NCBI GenBank assembly: GCA_038087015.1
Contig: JASBNA010000001.1
Span: 1,240,001 to 1,304,000, forward strand
From: Cerrena zonata
Taxonomy: Eukaryota; Basidiomycota; Agaricomycetes; Polyporales; Cerrenaceae
Reading direction: 5' to 3'
Length of the DNA stretch: 64,000 bases
The notes under the pieces: generated by a model
Seen by the model: the letters and a program-made list of their open reading frames with translations, nothing else
Database searches by the model: none
Told to the model about the DNA's origin: nothing
Translations under genes and position numbers: made by a program
Shown here: one piece after another, positions 1 through 9,923 of the stretch
Layout of the letters: each line of letters starts with the position of its first letter
Position numbering within the stretch: position 1 is the first letter of the stretch

Positions 1-332
1 ATATCCTCCAAAAGCAGTTTCTGGTTCGGGGCACCTTTGATCGCGTATCTGCAATACAAGACCAAACATGAACAATCCCATCCTCCCGGCAAAACTCAAG
101 ACTATTGTCTCTTGTTTATGGAAACGCACCGAATGAGGGTCGAATACGGATAGAACGGTTTACTCCCAGGTGGTCCGTCGCGTAATGAATCCAGATTGAT
201 AGGCAAGCCTCCGGTCAAGTCATTGTTATTATCGGGGTAGTAGGAGTTTACGGGAGGATGCATGACCTGAGGATGCGGAGGCGGAGGCTGTTGCATCATC
301 TCCTGAGGTATGACGGTCTGCTGCTGGGCCAT
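1..332 (-). CDS. Forkhead transcription factor, N-terminal part (runs off window)
   Basis: Only the first two exons are inside the window. The ATG is at 332-330. The first exon (130-332) encodes a Q/P-rich leader and then the start of a forkhead (winged-helix) domain, seen as SKPFYPYSTLIR. A phase-2 intron at 49-129 (GTGCGT...GCAG) joins it in frame to YAIKGAPNQKLLLEDI in exon 2 (1-48), which continues the first helix of the forkhead fold. The P-Y-S-T-L-I-R-Y-A-I signature is the family hallmark. Forkhead proteins are nuclear DNA-binding regulators. Which paralogue this is cannot be told without the rest of the domain. The gene is read leftwards, so its promoter lies in the 333-1646 stretch. 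Confidence 0.8.
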
Positions 333-1646
333 GATAGGCAATCCTGACTCTTCGAAACAACACGAAAAGCCGCAAACACGAAGAGAGGGTGAAGCACAGC
401 GAGAGACTCAGTCGAGACAGGACTCGAGACCAGGGGAAACGGCGAAAACGAGTCGAACACGATTATGTCATCTCTATCCGTGCGAACTGATTGCCCTCTG
501 CGCACGGGCCACACAACGAGGGCCGTCGAGGGCCGAAGGGCAGGCAAGTGTAGCTGGTCATCGTTCGCAGTGTCGAGCGGGTTGTGCTGTTGCGACGAGC
601 AGGGCGGGATGGAGGGCGGGGGAGAGAAAGGGGTGCGGAGGTCAAAAATACTGTTTGCGACGTTCAAACACACTCATACAAAGCCCAAAGCGTTGAAAAC
701 CATCGAAAACAAATTTGATCCTGGCAAGCACAAGAACACATATACAAACTTTGGTTCGAACAAACTGTGCACAAATCGTCCATCACACCTCCCGCGGCCG
801 CCTTCCTCTAGGCCTTCGTCGCCATCCTCAAACACACCCTATTTTTCTGCCTCATCAATCTCCCCCCATGTCGCCATGTTCCATTTTTATTTTCTCTTCG
901 CAATTGCGAAAAGTGCGGTTCCAGTTCTTTGTTTGTTTTTTGCTGAGCTAGCGGGGTGGCAACTCTAGATCGTTTAGGTCCATGCTCGCAATAATCCCAA
1001 ATGTGGATTGATCATATTTTTGTTTGGTACATTGCAAAATAGAGGAAAACAAGAGCATCTTGAGTACCAGTGTATCACCGAGCTGCCCGTCTCCATAGTA
1101 CCAGAACACGGAACAGTGTTGTTATTTCAATATTCTATCTATACATTACGAATATCCCTGTACTATATATTAACTTATATACATTGTTAAATCCGTATGG
1201 TATCAGAATCAGACTGTTTGTTTGTTCATCTGTCGATAGAGAGAAATGTCAATCGGTTTCATTTTGACACTAGGTTTACTGGGCTTCCAGTGATGCCACC
1301 ATTGATGATGACGCAATGGAAACAAGATGATGTCCGTTCGATGAGGATTATTCATGAGCATATCGGCTACGATGTGCTCCATGATGCTGCCAGATATACT
1401 CAGCCTAAGACGTTCAAATGCGGAGTGCAACGCATGGTTTCGCCTGCTCATCGTCTCCAAAATCACTGGTTTGTGGAGGTCTTCGCTGCCAAATACAGCT
1501 GCCTATCTGGCAAAGATAGAAGGATGCCAATTTCAATTCAGTGTAGACTTGAGAGATCACCAATGTCAATATCCAATGACGTCACGAGGATGTGTCAACG
1601 CAAAAGTGGCAGCAGCCACAATGGGCGCCCAACACTCTCAACTCCA
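333..1646. other. Intergenic/promoter region between forkhead gene and the next + strand gene
   Basis: Head-to-head intergenic region of about 1.3 kb. Several frames stay open here on both strands, but none shows a recognisable domain, signal peptide or consistent splice structure. Stretches near 780-900 are pyrimidine-rich on the + strand. The + frame of the following gene is open back to about 1197, so that gene could have a longer N-terminus. Otherwise I see no gene. Confidence 0.4.
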
Positions 1647-2264
1647 ATGTCCTCGGTGCAGGATGACAGCGAACAGAACAAGGATGCTATCCGCATAAAG
1701 ATACCAGACCGTTATTACCTCTTGCCGGGGACTGCTGTTATTGTAGGAACGACTATTGGGCTCTTTCGTGGTTCACGTCGTGAATCACTGCGATTCTTGG
1801 CTGAAAACGTCCATCGACCTCCTACGACGGTGCAAGGATGGTATTTCTATCAAAAGACTAAGAACTATCGTGTTCTACTGGGTGGTCTGAAAGAGGCCGG
1901 AGCGAATGCGGCGAAGCTCGGTGCGACCGCCATGGGATGGGTGGCTATAGAAGAGGGATGTAAAAGAGCCGGGTTGGACGATATTGGAGAAGTCGCAGCG
2001 GGACTAGGTACCGCAGGTGTCTTCTCTCTTGCATGTGAGTTTAAGAAGTTTAGAAGACCAAGTTGGCGATTAGAGTTATTTACTGAACGGAGGATAGACC
2101 GATTGCCGTGGAGAGCTACCTCTCGGACATTAGTGCTTGGTGTGATGATCGGGTCGATTGTACGGGGCTTGCGCTGGGGGAAGAGTCAGCTGGGGGAGCA
2201 GGCTAAAGTACGGGCAGCAGAAATCGAGGCAGTAGCGGAAGAGGGAAAGGCAGGAGGAGATTGA
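1647..2264 (+). CDS. Uncharacterised glycine-rich membrane protein, possibly Tim17/22-like
   Basis: Chosen start is the ATG at 1647, just before a hydrophilic stretch and the conserved-looking IPDRYYLLPG. The product is about 184 aa. It has three glycine/alanine-rich hydrophobic segments, seen as GTAVIVGTTIGLFRG, AAGLGTAGVFSLA and TLVLGVMIGSIVRG, and a basic/acidic tail. A 63-nt intron (2035-2097, GTGAGT...ATAG, branch-like CTGAAC) is likely. Removing it joins SLA-Y-RLPWRATS smoothly. Its length is a multiple of three with no stop, so the frame also stays open if it is kept. Helix spacing recalls Tim17/Tim22-type mitochondrial inner-membrane proteins, but no diagnostic motif is visible. I cannot name it further. 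The frame is open upstream to 1197, so the start is not certain. Confidence 0.6.
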   Translation: MSSVQDDSEQNKDAIRIKIPDRYYLLPGTAVIVGTTIGLFRGSRRESLRFLAENVHRPPTTVQGWYFYQKTKNYRVLLGGLKEAGANAAKLGATAMGWVAIEEGCKRAGLDDIGEVAAGLGTAGVFSLACEFKKFRRPSWRLELFTERRIDRLPWRATSRTLVLGVMIGSIVRGLRWGKSQLGEQAKVRAAEIEAVAEEGKAGGD

Positions 2265-2685
2265 GGATATTGAGGCGGCAATCGAGGGGGTGCATTCGGC
2301 GAAGAAGACCAAGTGAGGGGGATGGTGAGAATGAGTGGAGTCGATTAGATATCCGAGGGAATTATGCGATGGTAGCACAAAGCACGCAGATAGAGAGCAG
2401 TGTTGATAACATTTGAGAGGGTCTGGAATAAAAGGCTGGAGGAATGGAGAGAAAAAGAAAGCAAAGAGAAGGATGGGCCAGAACTTGTCGGTGGTAGAGA
2501 CAGGGTCCGGATGCAGACACAGGCCGCGAAAACGGGGTGGTGCCTACGAGGGGCGGACGAGTGGAGAGGCGTTCAAGGTCGCTGATACCGCTCCGAGCCC
2601 GAAAGATATACCCCCATCCTCTTGCCATCGTCCCTTCATCTTCTCCTCCATCCATCTCTTTTCCATCCTCCATCTTGCTGCCAGA

Positions 2686-5600
2686 ATGCTCAAGTTTTGG
2701 CCATCCACCCCCGCCGATCTCACTCCCAGGCCCGCTCCGAACGGCCAGAACCCCTTCGAGGCCGCACTCGCACCGCAGGCCCAGCAGAAATATGCAAACG
2801 ATAACAAAGATCGCCGAGTCCAGCAGCAGGCTGCCCCGACAACACCAACGACACCTTCATATCACCACCAGCTTTTAAATACACACCATCACCTGCTTTC
2901 GCCTTCAATCTCCGCCCCGACTGAACCCTCTTTGGGTAGTGATCTTGCACCCCAACCTCACGCTCTAGCCTCGGGTCCTTTGACGCCCTCTGGTATCTCC
3001 AGCGCGGCTGCAACCGCTCTTCCCACTACAAGTCTTTCTCTTCATGCTCCAGTTTTCAACATGCAGCAGCCCCCTCCTCCCAAATTCCTCAACAACACAT
3101 CCTCATCGACTACAACCGCTACAGCGACAAGGCCTGCTCCCCCAAATCCCGCTCCTTCCGCCTTGACCCTGACCGCTACCAAACATGCTGCCCCCAACGT
3201 AACATCTCCGCATACATCCACCTCCTCGCATGCCTCCTCCAGCAATGGATCCAGTAACGGGGTCTCCGCATCAAATGGATCGGCTGCAGCAAGCCCATCT
3301 AGAGGTCAAATCCATGTCAAGCTCATCCAAGCGCGAGGGCTGCATATTCGTTCTGCTAGTGCACGACCTTATGTTGTTGTGCAGTTCGAACAAAACGAGT
3401 TTGTCAGCAGAGACCCCATAGAGGAGTCGGAAAAGGAGATCAAGGGCGTTGCTACCAATCTCTCTCGTAACTCCTCGTCTACTGCCCTCTCTGCGCTTGG
3501 TGCTTTAAACAACAGAGCCGGTAGACTGCCGGGTACCAATGGTTCAACCGGCAGCAGTAGTAACAGCTCGAGGGGGAGCACGGTACATTCCCCCTCATCT
3601 TCTGCGGGGTCTGGACGGTCTGGTTTGGGGGTCATGTTTGGTTCCCGCCTAATTGCACATAATCCAGTATGGAAACATGAGGTGTCATTGTGAGTGTCTC
3701 AGTTCCTCTTCTATACCGCAACAAGCAACCTTGCTCATTGTTTTATATTCATTTATAGCGACGTAACGTCTGAACAGTCTGCTATCACTCTCAACGTTTA
3801 CGACCGTACCTCCAACGATCTGGGCTTTCTTGGAACTTTCCAGGTCAGGCCCGTGCTTGTACATGAGCACACTATCGACCATTGGTATAAGTATGTCCCT
3901 AGTCCTTGCTGTCATTTAACCTTCCACTAAAGTCTCACCACCCCTTAGACTGAAACCTTACGACAACGAGCCCGTAACGGGCGAAATCAGAGTGCAGATA
4001 ACATTTGAAGCCAACAAGGTACGTATCGACCCATTTCTTACCCGCGCGGCGTCCATTGATGTATGCATCCCCACACTTCTGCCATGCTATACCCCGGATC
4101 TTCCTGACACGATTACATATTCCCATCGCGCCCCACACATTTCCCTTCCGCATTGCATATACCTATGACTTGACTGGTCGGCTTGATACCCACTTTTAGA
4201 GCAGGCGCGCGCTCACCCCAAGAGACTTTGAGTTTCTGAAACTCATTGGACGAGGGACGTTCGGAAAGGTGTTCCAAGTGCGGAAAAAGGATACCAAGCG
4301 CATATATGCGATGAAAATTCTGTCCAAGCGGGAAATTATTGCCAAGAAGGAAGTTGCACATACCATTGGGGAACGCAAGATCCTTCAGAGATCCCTCGAG
4401 TCCCCCTTCTTAGTCGGCCTCAAGTTTTCCTTCCAAACGGACGCCGATTTGTACCTTGTGACTGATTTCAAGAGTGGCGGAGAGCTTTTTTGGCATCTCC
4501 AGAGGGAAACGCGGTTCAGTGAAGAACGGGCACGTTTCTATGTTGCGGAATTGGTCCTCGCGCTAGAGCATTTGCACAAGTACGACATCGTGTATCGGTA
4601 AGTGTCATATATGTCATATGATCATTCCCCCTCCCCCGTGTAAATGCTAAGTGGACAAATCGCGTTCTAGGGATCTCAAACCTGAGAATATCCTCCTCGA
4701 TGCTACAGGCCACATTGCCCTGTGCGACTTCGGCTTGTCGAAACCGGACTTGCGATCGGACGAACTTACAAACACGTTTTGTGGTACGACTGAATATCTC
4801 GCACCAGAAGTGCTTCTCGACGAACATGGATATTCCAAACTCGTGGACTTTTGGAGTTTGGGTGTACTCTTGTTCGAGATGTGTTGTGGTTGGAGTCCAT
4901 TTTACGCTGAAGACACTCAGCAAATGTACAAGAACATTTGCTTTGGCAAGATTAGGTTCCCGAAAGGCGTCATCAACGATGATGGCAAGCAATTCGTCAA
5001 AGGGGTGAGGCCAGAATTTTCCCGCTTCTCTTCTCACGTTTTATTTTATTTTTTACTGACTTTATTGAATTTTTGATTCATTGCCAACAGCTCCTTAACC
5101 GTAATCCGAAACATCGTCTTGGGTCGCAACGCGATGCTGCGGAGTTGAAAGAGCATCCATTCTTCAAGATGATCGATTGGGATGCACTTGCTCGGAAGCA
5201 GGTCACACCTCCTTTCAAACCGGTCGTCGAGTCGGACGAATCGGTTGCGAACTTTGATCCTGAATTCACCACTGCGGATGTTCGAGACGCAGGGCCTATT
5301 GACGTGAATGATCTGGATGAGGAGGATCCTTCGGAAGATTGGGTAGCGTTGTCGCAAAGTCAGATTGGAACCTCGCATACACCGAACGGTCCACTTGGGT
5401 TCGGATAAACCACCAGCAGGAATCACAGGTGTTTATGCTCCTTCGTCGATGAGTATCGAAGTCCCTCAGAAGAAAAAGAAGAAGGAAGTGGTTGGTACAC
5501 CGTTGACGAACAGTGTACAGGAGAACTTTAGAGGGTTTACTTACCACGGAGAATCTGTGATGCCCGATGGTGCTGCTGGCGCCTTATCGGAGCAAACGCA

Positions 5601-5736
5601 AGACGATGAAGCAGTAGAGGTTGAGAGTCCTGTACCAGACGATGACCTTTCAGACTCGGATTCACCTGCTGGGAGGTATGCGAAGCAGAGAAGAGATTTA
5701 CATGTCGAAGGGTTCGATGCCGACCTTAGCATGTAA
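2686..5736 (+). CDS. sch9: Sch9-type AGC protein kinase with C2 domain
   Basis: About 860 aa in six exons: 2686-3689, 3759-3890, 3949-4018, 4200-4597, 4671-5004, 5091-5736. The N-terminal 200 residues are low-complexity S/P/T/Q. A C2 domain (about 205-400, GQIHVKLIQARGL) follows, then an AGC kinase (about 411-675) with GRGTFGKVF, AMKIL, YRDLKPEN, DFGLS, TFCGTTEYLAPE and HPFF. The tail carries a hydrophobic motif, FRGFTY near residue 792, the site TORC1 phosphorylates in yeast Sch9. The order C2-kinase-hydrophobic motif and the stretch SGGELFWHLQ match Sch9, the TORC1 effector controlling ribosome biogenesis and stress entry. Near 5397-5401 (GGGTT) the frame jumps by one base between ...HTPNGPLG and SDKPPAG... 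No canonical intron explains this, and one extra base would. Confidence 0.9.
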
Positions 5737-6979
5737 ACACGCATGTGCGTTTGTGGTGGATGTGTTACATTTTGCATGGTTACTTCCCTCGACCCTCCCC
5801 CTCTCTTCCTCTGCTGCTTCGCATCTCGACTTTCTTGGCCACATTTTTCTATCATTATTCGCGTCGTCTAGCTCCTCCAACTCACCCCTCATCCTCATCA
5901 TCCGGCATACCTCTTCCTGCATCCATCCAAAAGCTCCACCAGCGCAACCCAATTCATTCTCATCTCTTCTCATTGCTCATCAACCGACAATTGCACGGCA
6001 TACAAGTATTCAAGTTCTCGCTCTGCTTGCCTTCAACAAGGCGCCTATGGACAATTTCCTTTCTCCTAGTTTTGACCCTCAGACTTTTGGTTTTGCATGT
6101 CATTTCGGGTTTGTTCACTTTCGGTTTCTTCTTTCACACAAATCATAACCATGGTATCCCCCATCCCCCCTACATTTCTCAGACCAGACCGAGACGACAT
6201 GTTGCGATGTATCACAACGTCTTTTCACGACCAACTTCATATCCTCGCTATCCCATTCATAACACTTCGTTTTTCCGACAACAATTCTCAATTTGTATAC
6301 AGCTCCTCGCACTAATTGTTTTTCACTTCTATGTAACAATACGCAACAACTTGTAGTGGTAAAGTAGGTAATATAACAGAAGTCTAAAAAGACATTATCT
6401 ATAACGTAGGCATGGTGTGAAGTGACTTGGGGCGAACCCGGTGACAGATAATGTACCGTATCTACCTCTCTGTGGTAAGCTTACTGGGTCTGAACGATGT
6501 ATGATCGTTATCTTGTTGACAGACAATGATAAGGCAGCGTCCATGAAATGAAAGATGGCCCTTACCCAGAACATACTAAGTATTGGCTGACTATAGGCTG
6601 TTCAATCGTTAGATGAACGGAGTGAAACTCGGCATACTGGTCATATGTACTGCGGGCCTTCGACTGGGCATTCTGATGAGGTTACTGATAGCCCTGGTAC
6701 GATACCAGATGGTAATAGTAGCTGAAGAACTTGATGATCGATGAGGATTGTATACTTGTCAACGGGAGTGTTTTGACGTGGAGCATGGAAAGCTGGGATG
6801 CAACTGGTATGCACGAACCGAGGAAAGACGAAGACCATCTGCTACAAGGAGCTAGAATGCAGTAAGAATGCACGAGCCAAGGCACGAGGAGAACCAACCG
6901 CTACAGGGAGCCAGTATTTAACCCCATGAGTTCATCCCAGTTGAAAGCAGGCTTTGAACGTTGAATATCCTTCACAACA
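5737..6979. other. 3' flank of the Sch9-like gene and promoter of the small secreted-protein gene
   Basis: The first 600 bases are strongly pyrimidine-rich on the + strand and look like 3' UTR. No gene is supported. A degenerate tandem repeat sits at the right end (listed separately). Confidence 0.5.
6808..6925. repeat. Degenerate 59-bp tandem duplication upstream of the secreted-protein gene
   Basis: Two units offset by 59 bp. GCACGAACCGAGG at 6811 recurs as GCACGAGCCAAGG at 6870, and GCTACAAGGAGC at 6841 recurs as GCTACAGGGAGC at 6900. A more diverged partial unit may precede the first. The array ends about 55 bp before the ATG at 6980. Confidence 0.65.
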
Positions 6980-7657
6980 ATGAAACCTACCTCTGCAGCT
7001 CTTCTCCGAGTGGTCGCACTGGTGGCCCTCGTCGTTACAGTTTCAGCTGGTATCTCAGGTTCTGAATGTGTTCCTCTCTTGAGAGGCAACCCTCAGGACC
7101 CTCTGATGTTGTCCCCCATCGCTGGTCCCAGTAGTGCGTTGTTTCATCGGCTTCGCACATCTCTGAGATGTATGACTTACTATTCCACCGCTGTGTACAG
7201 ATCACCACTTCGACTTCGCGAATGGTAGCTACACCGGCAGCGAGCTCGCGTCGGTCCCTACCAGCAGCGCTCTTCCGAGCCCTTCAGTCGAGCCCACCCA
7301 CACTGGCAGCGAGCCGATGCCTACCGGTGAGACAGCTCAGGCTGAAGGCTCGTCCAGTGTTGGCGACGAAAACCTCGAAGAACGAGCACCACCCACAGAA
7401 GACGAATTGAAGGCCGTGTTCGCAGAACCTGATGAGTGCATCCCATCTGGTCGTTCGTGCCTCATAGAGGCGGTCAACCCGCCCAAGTTCTGCTGTTCGC
7501 GTTTCTGCGTAGCGGCCCTTGGCGTTGGTGGTTGGTGCAAAGTGAGCAATCTGCTGTTGGAATTCACTACGTTTCTGATCGAAGACATAGTAAAAATCAC
7601 CGTTGAATACGCCAAATTAAGAACTGACCTTCAGCGAAATTGCTACAGAGTATATAA
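6980..7657 (+). CDS. Small secreted cysteine-rich protein with knottin-like C-terminus
   Basis: About 167 aa in three exons: 6980-7133, 7201-7541, 7649-7657. Residues 1-23 form a clear signal peptide (basic start, then LLRVVALVALVVTVSAG). A Ser/Thr/Pro-rich pro-region follows, then LEERA, which may be a processing site. The C-terminal 40 residues hold six cysteines spaced C-x6-C-x10-CC-x3-C-x9-C. That is the C-C-CC-C-C framework of inhibitor-cystine-knot miniproteins. The last exon is a guess: the donor GTGAGC at 7542 and acceptor CAG at 7646-7648 give a three-codon tail ending at 7657. Reading through, or using the acceptor at 7632-7634, would give a longer tail. Likely exported and disulphide-bonded. 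The role (effector, antimicrobial, inhibitor or other) cannot be told from sequence. Confidence 0.65.
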
Positions 7658-7964
7658 AACAATCTCCGATCATCAGCTTCTCTGTGAACACTATAAATGT
7701 ACATTACTATGAATAACCCCAAACCTTTAGGATACATCGTTGAGAGATTTGTCTTAGTGATTGGCAGAACTTATTCGCCCCTCACTGAGGTTTTATGCTT
7801 GGTGCATAATACTTCACAAGCGCTTTTATGGTCAATTCAGTCCACAGCGACTCACAATAACGATATGCGATGGCTTGTAGCGGTACAATATGTAAAATAT
7901 ATTGTGGCACAAATCTAGGAGGACACCATCTATATCAAAGTGTGAGTAAAATGTGTGCGAAGGG
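7658..7964. other. Short convergent intergenic stretch
   Basis: AT-leaning sequence between two convergent genes. No feature seen. Confidence 0.5.
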
Positions 7965-9263
7965 CTACCATTCGTTTAATGATGAACAGCCTGGACGCGA
8001 AAGATTAAGACCGCCACGGAGAAGTGGTGGGAGAACCTTTCCACCGATAATTGTATCTTTGACAACTGCCTCGACTTGGTGGGGCGTTACTCGTCCATAC
8101 CACACTGATGCACCTTGCGGTGTGTAAATCTACATGAAAATGTCAGTCCGAATCCGGATAGGTACTACATCTACTGGACACTTACGATACAATTACCAGC
8201 AAATTTGTGTCCACCCATATGCGAGTTTCGGATGATCAGGGCACGTTTCGATTCAGCAGCTTCTTTAAGTTGACTTAGATAGTCTTCCTCCTTCTCTTCT
8301 TCTGATCCTTTGAATTCTTCTAGAGAAGCACTATGATGCGAAGGGTGTTCTACTTGGTCGTGGACTTCCCAACCCTCGTGTTCTAAAGCCACTCTGAGAC
8401 CATGCTCTAATTTGACAGCTGCGATACCACATCGATTATCTCGACGCTTATGTGAACCTGAGGAGTATTATTAAAAGAGGGGGATTGAACGGTTGCAAAG
8501 ATGTACACACAAAGTAGAATGACGCATGCGTACGGGAGCACCCATGACTGTAAGGTGAGGTCGGCAAAAACGTTGCCAATTCGGGTGACGGTGGGATCAA
8601 GAGAATGCCGGTAAAGCTGTTCTGCGCCCTCTTTCGTTCGAGCAACTTCAGTTACAACTTTGTAATCTGGGAGTACTAGAACAGTGTCTGTATCATGGTC
8701 GTCAGAGATGGTATGATGGCTTCCATTGAGGACCGATATCCGGGAGGAAGATTCATTGTCAAACACGCCAGGAAGCTTTACTGTGTCATTCGAGTGATTC
8801 GAATGTTCTACACGTGGTGGTTTGGGAGCTGCGAGAAGGACTGCAGCTAGAGGGAGAGCAAGAGAGTCTGACACTAATTCGATGACGCCGGGCCAGTCAG
8901 ATTTTCCTGTTGAGATCACAACCTATAATATGGCAACAATTCGTAAACGTGTTCTCGTTCACAGAAATATGATTACTATATACGCACCTGCCGGCGGTAT
9001 GCCTTTACAGAGCCAAACATCTGGGATTCCATATCCACATTCCATCGTGCAGGATATTCCTCATGCCCTGGGAATGTTAAATCAGAACCTAGATTCTCGA
9101 AGAGAAGGATAATTCCACCATTACCGTGATCACAGGGGTCTGGACAGGACCGACAATCTGCTGTAGAGATAGGGACACCAGCGTTCTGAAGTTGTTCATT
9201 AGAGGCCTGGATACTGTCATCCGTGCCAAGCACCATAGCCTTGAGTTTTCTAAGTGCGCTCAT
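7965..9263 (-). CDS. Sucrase/ferredoxin-like protein, Apd1 family (Fe-S thioredoxin-like)
   Basis: 374 aa in four exons: 8988-9263, 8511-8922, 8186-8457, 7965-8129. All phases agree. The N-terminus has ADCRSCPDPCDHG. The centre has LLCSHKRRDNRCG, and the C-terminal third has NSHMGGHKFAGN, followed by YTPQGASVWYGRV. These are hallmarks of the Suc/Fer-like (Apd1/Aim32) family, thioredoxin-fold proteins that bind a [2Fe-2S] cluster. In Apd1 the C-terminal H-x-G-G-H motif supplies histidine ligands alongside cysteines. Yeast Apd1 is linked to redox and metal stress tolerance in the cytosol. Length fits the family. The start at 9263 is the first ATG before the conserved block. Confidence 0.85.
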
Positions 9264-9923
9264 GATGGTAAGCTATGAACGTCTGCGGAAGAATAATGAT
9301 GGAAAGGTGCGGGTAGATCATCCTGGAGGTACTCGGCTGTGGCATTTAAGGGTAATGTTCTCCAAAACTCAGTACACACCTTGGGTGGGAGCGATGCTTC
9401 GGAAGTTTTGTTGCTGACTTATCTGATAAGCCACGCTGCGATCTTTCATCAAGGTTTCATATCAGGACGCCTAATCTGGTTTACGTGGTTCACCGGCATG
9501 AGTCTCCACTTCAATGTTGAATACAGTCGCCTCCGTCTGTCTTCGTCAGCCACGACTAAGACGTCCATCCTATTGGCTGGATATGTGCAGCAGATAACGC
9601 TATGTGATTCCTGAGTGATGAATTGTGCGCCTTCGTCGCAGTGCCGGGGAAACTACGTGTTGTATTGACTGGCAATAAATGGAAAGCACGCTTTGTGGGG
9701 AATGCAGCATTTCTGTGAGACTTGTCAATCAAATTGTGGACCCATTAAGGTGAGTATCTAACTATATACTGTACTGAGCATGACAGAATATCGAAACAAA
9801 TAGCATTCCAAAAAAAGAAACCGTGCATAGATAGCAAACGATATAACAAGTTAAACAACACAAAAATAGGCGCAATGTCAATAAATGTACTGAACGAAAA
9901 GCAATGGATGAATGACAAGGAGC
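9264..9923. other. Intergenic region, no gene seen
   Basis: Between the promoter side of the Apd1-like gene and the 3' end of the next - strand gene. Frames are short and no RNA gene was recognised. Confidence 0.45.

Noticed and set aside
310..968. Overlapping open frames upstream of the forkhead gene
   Set aside because: Basic, low-complexity, no domain, no splice support. Promoter or 5' leader is more likely.
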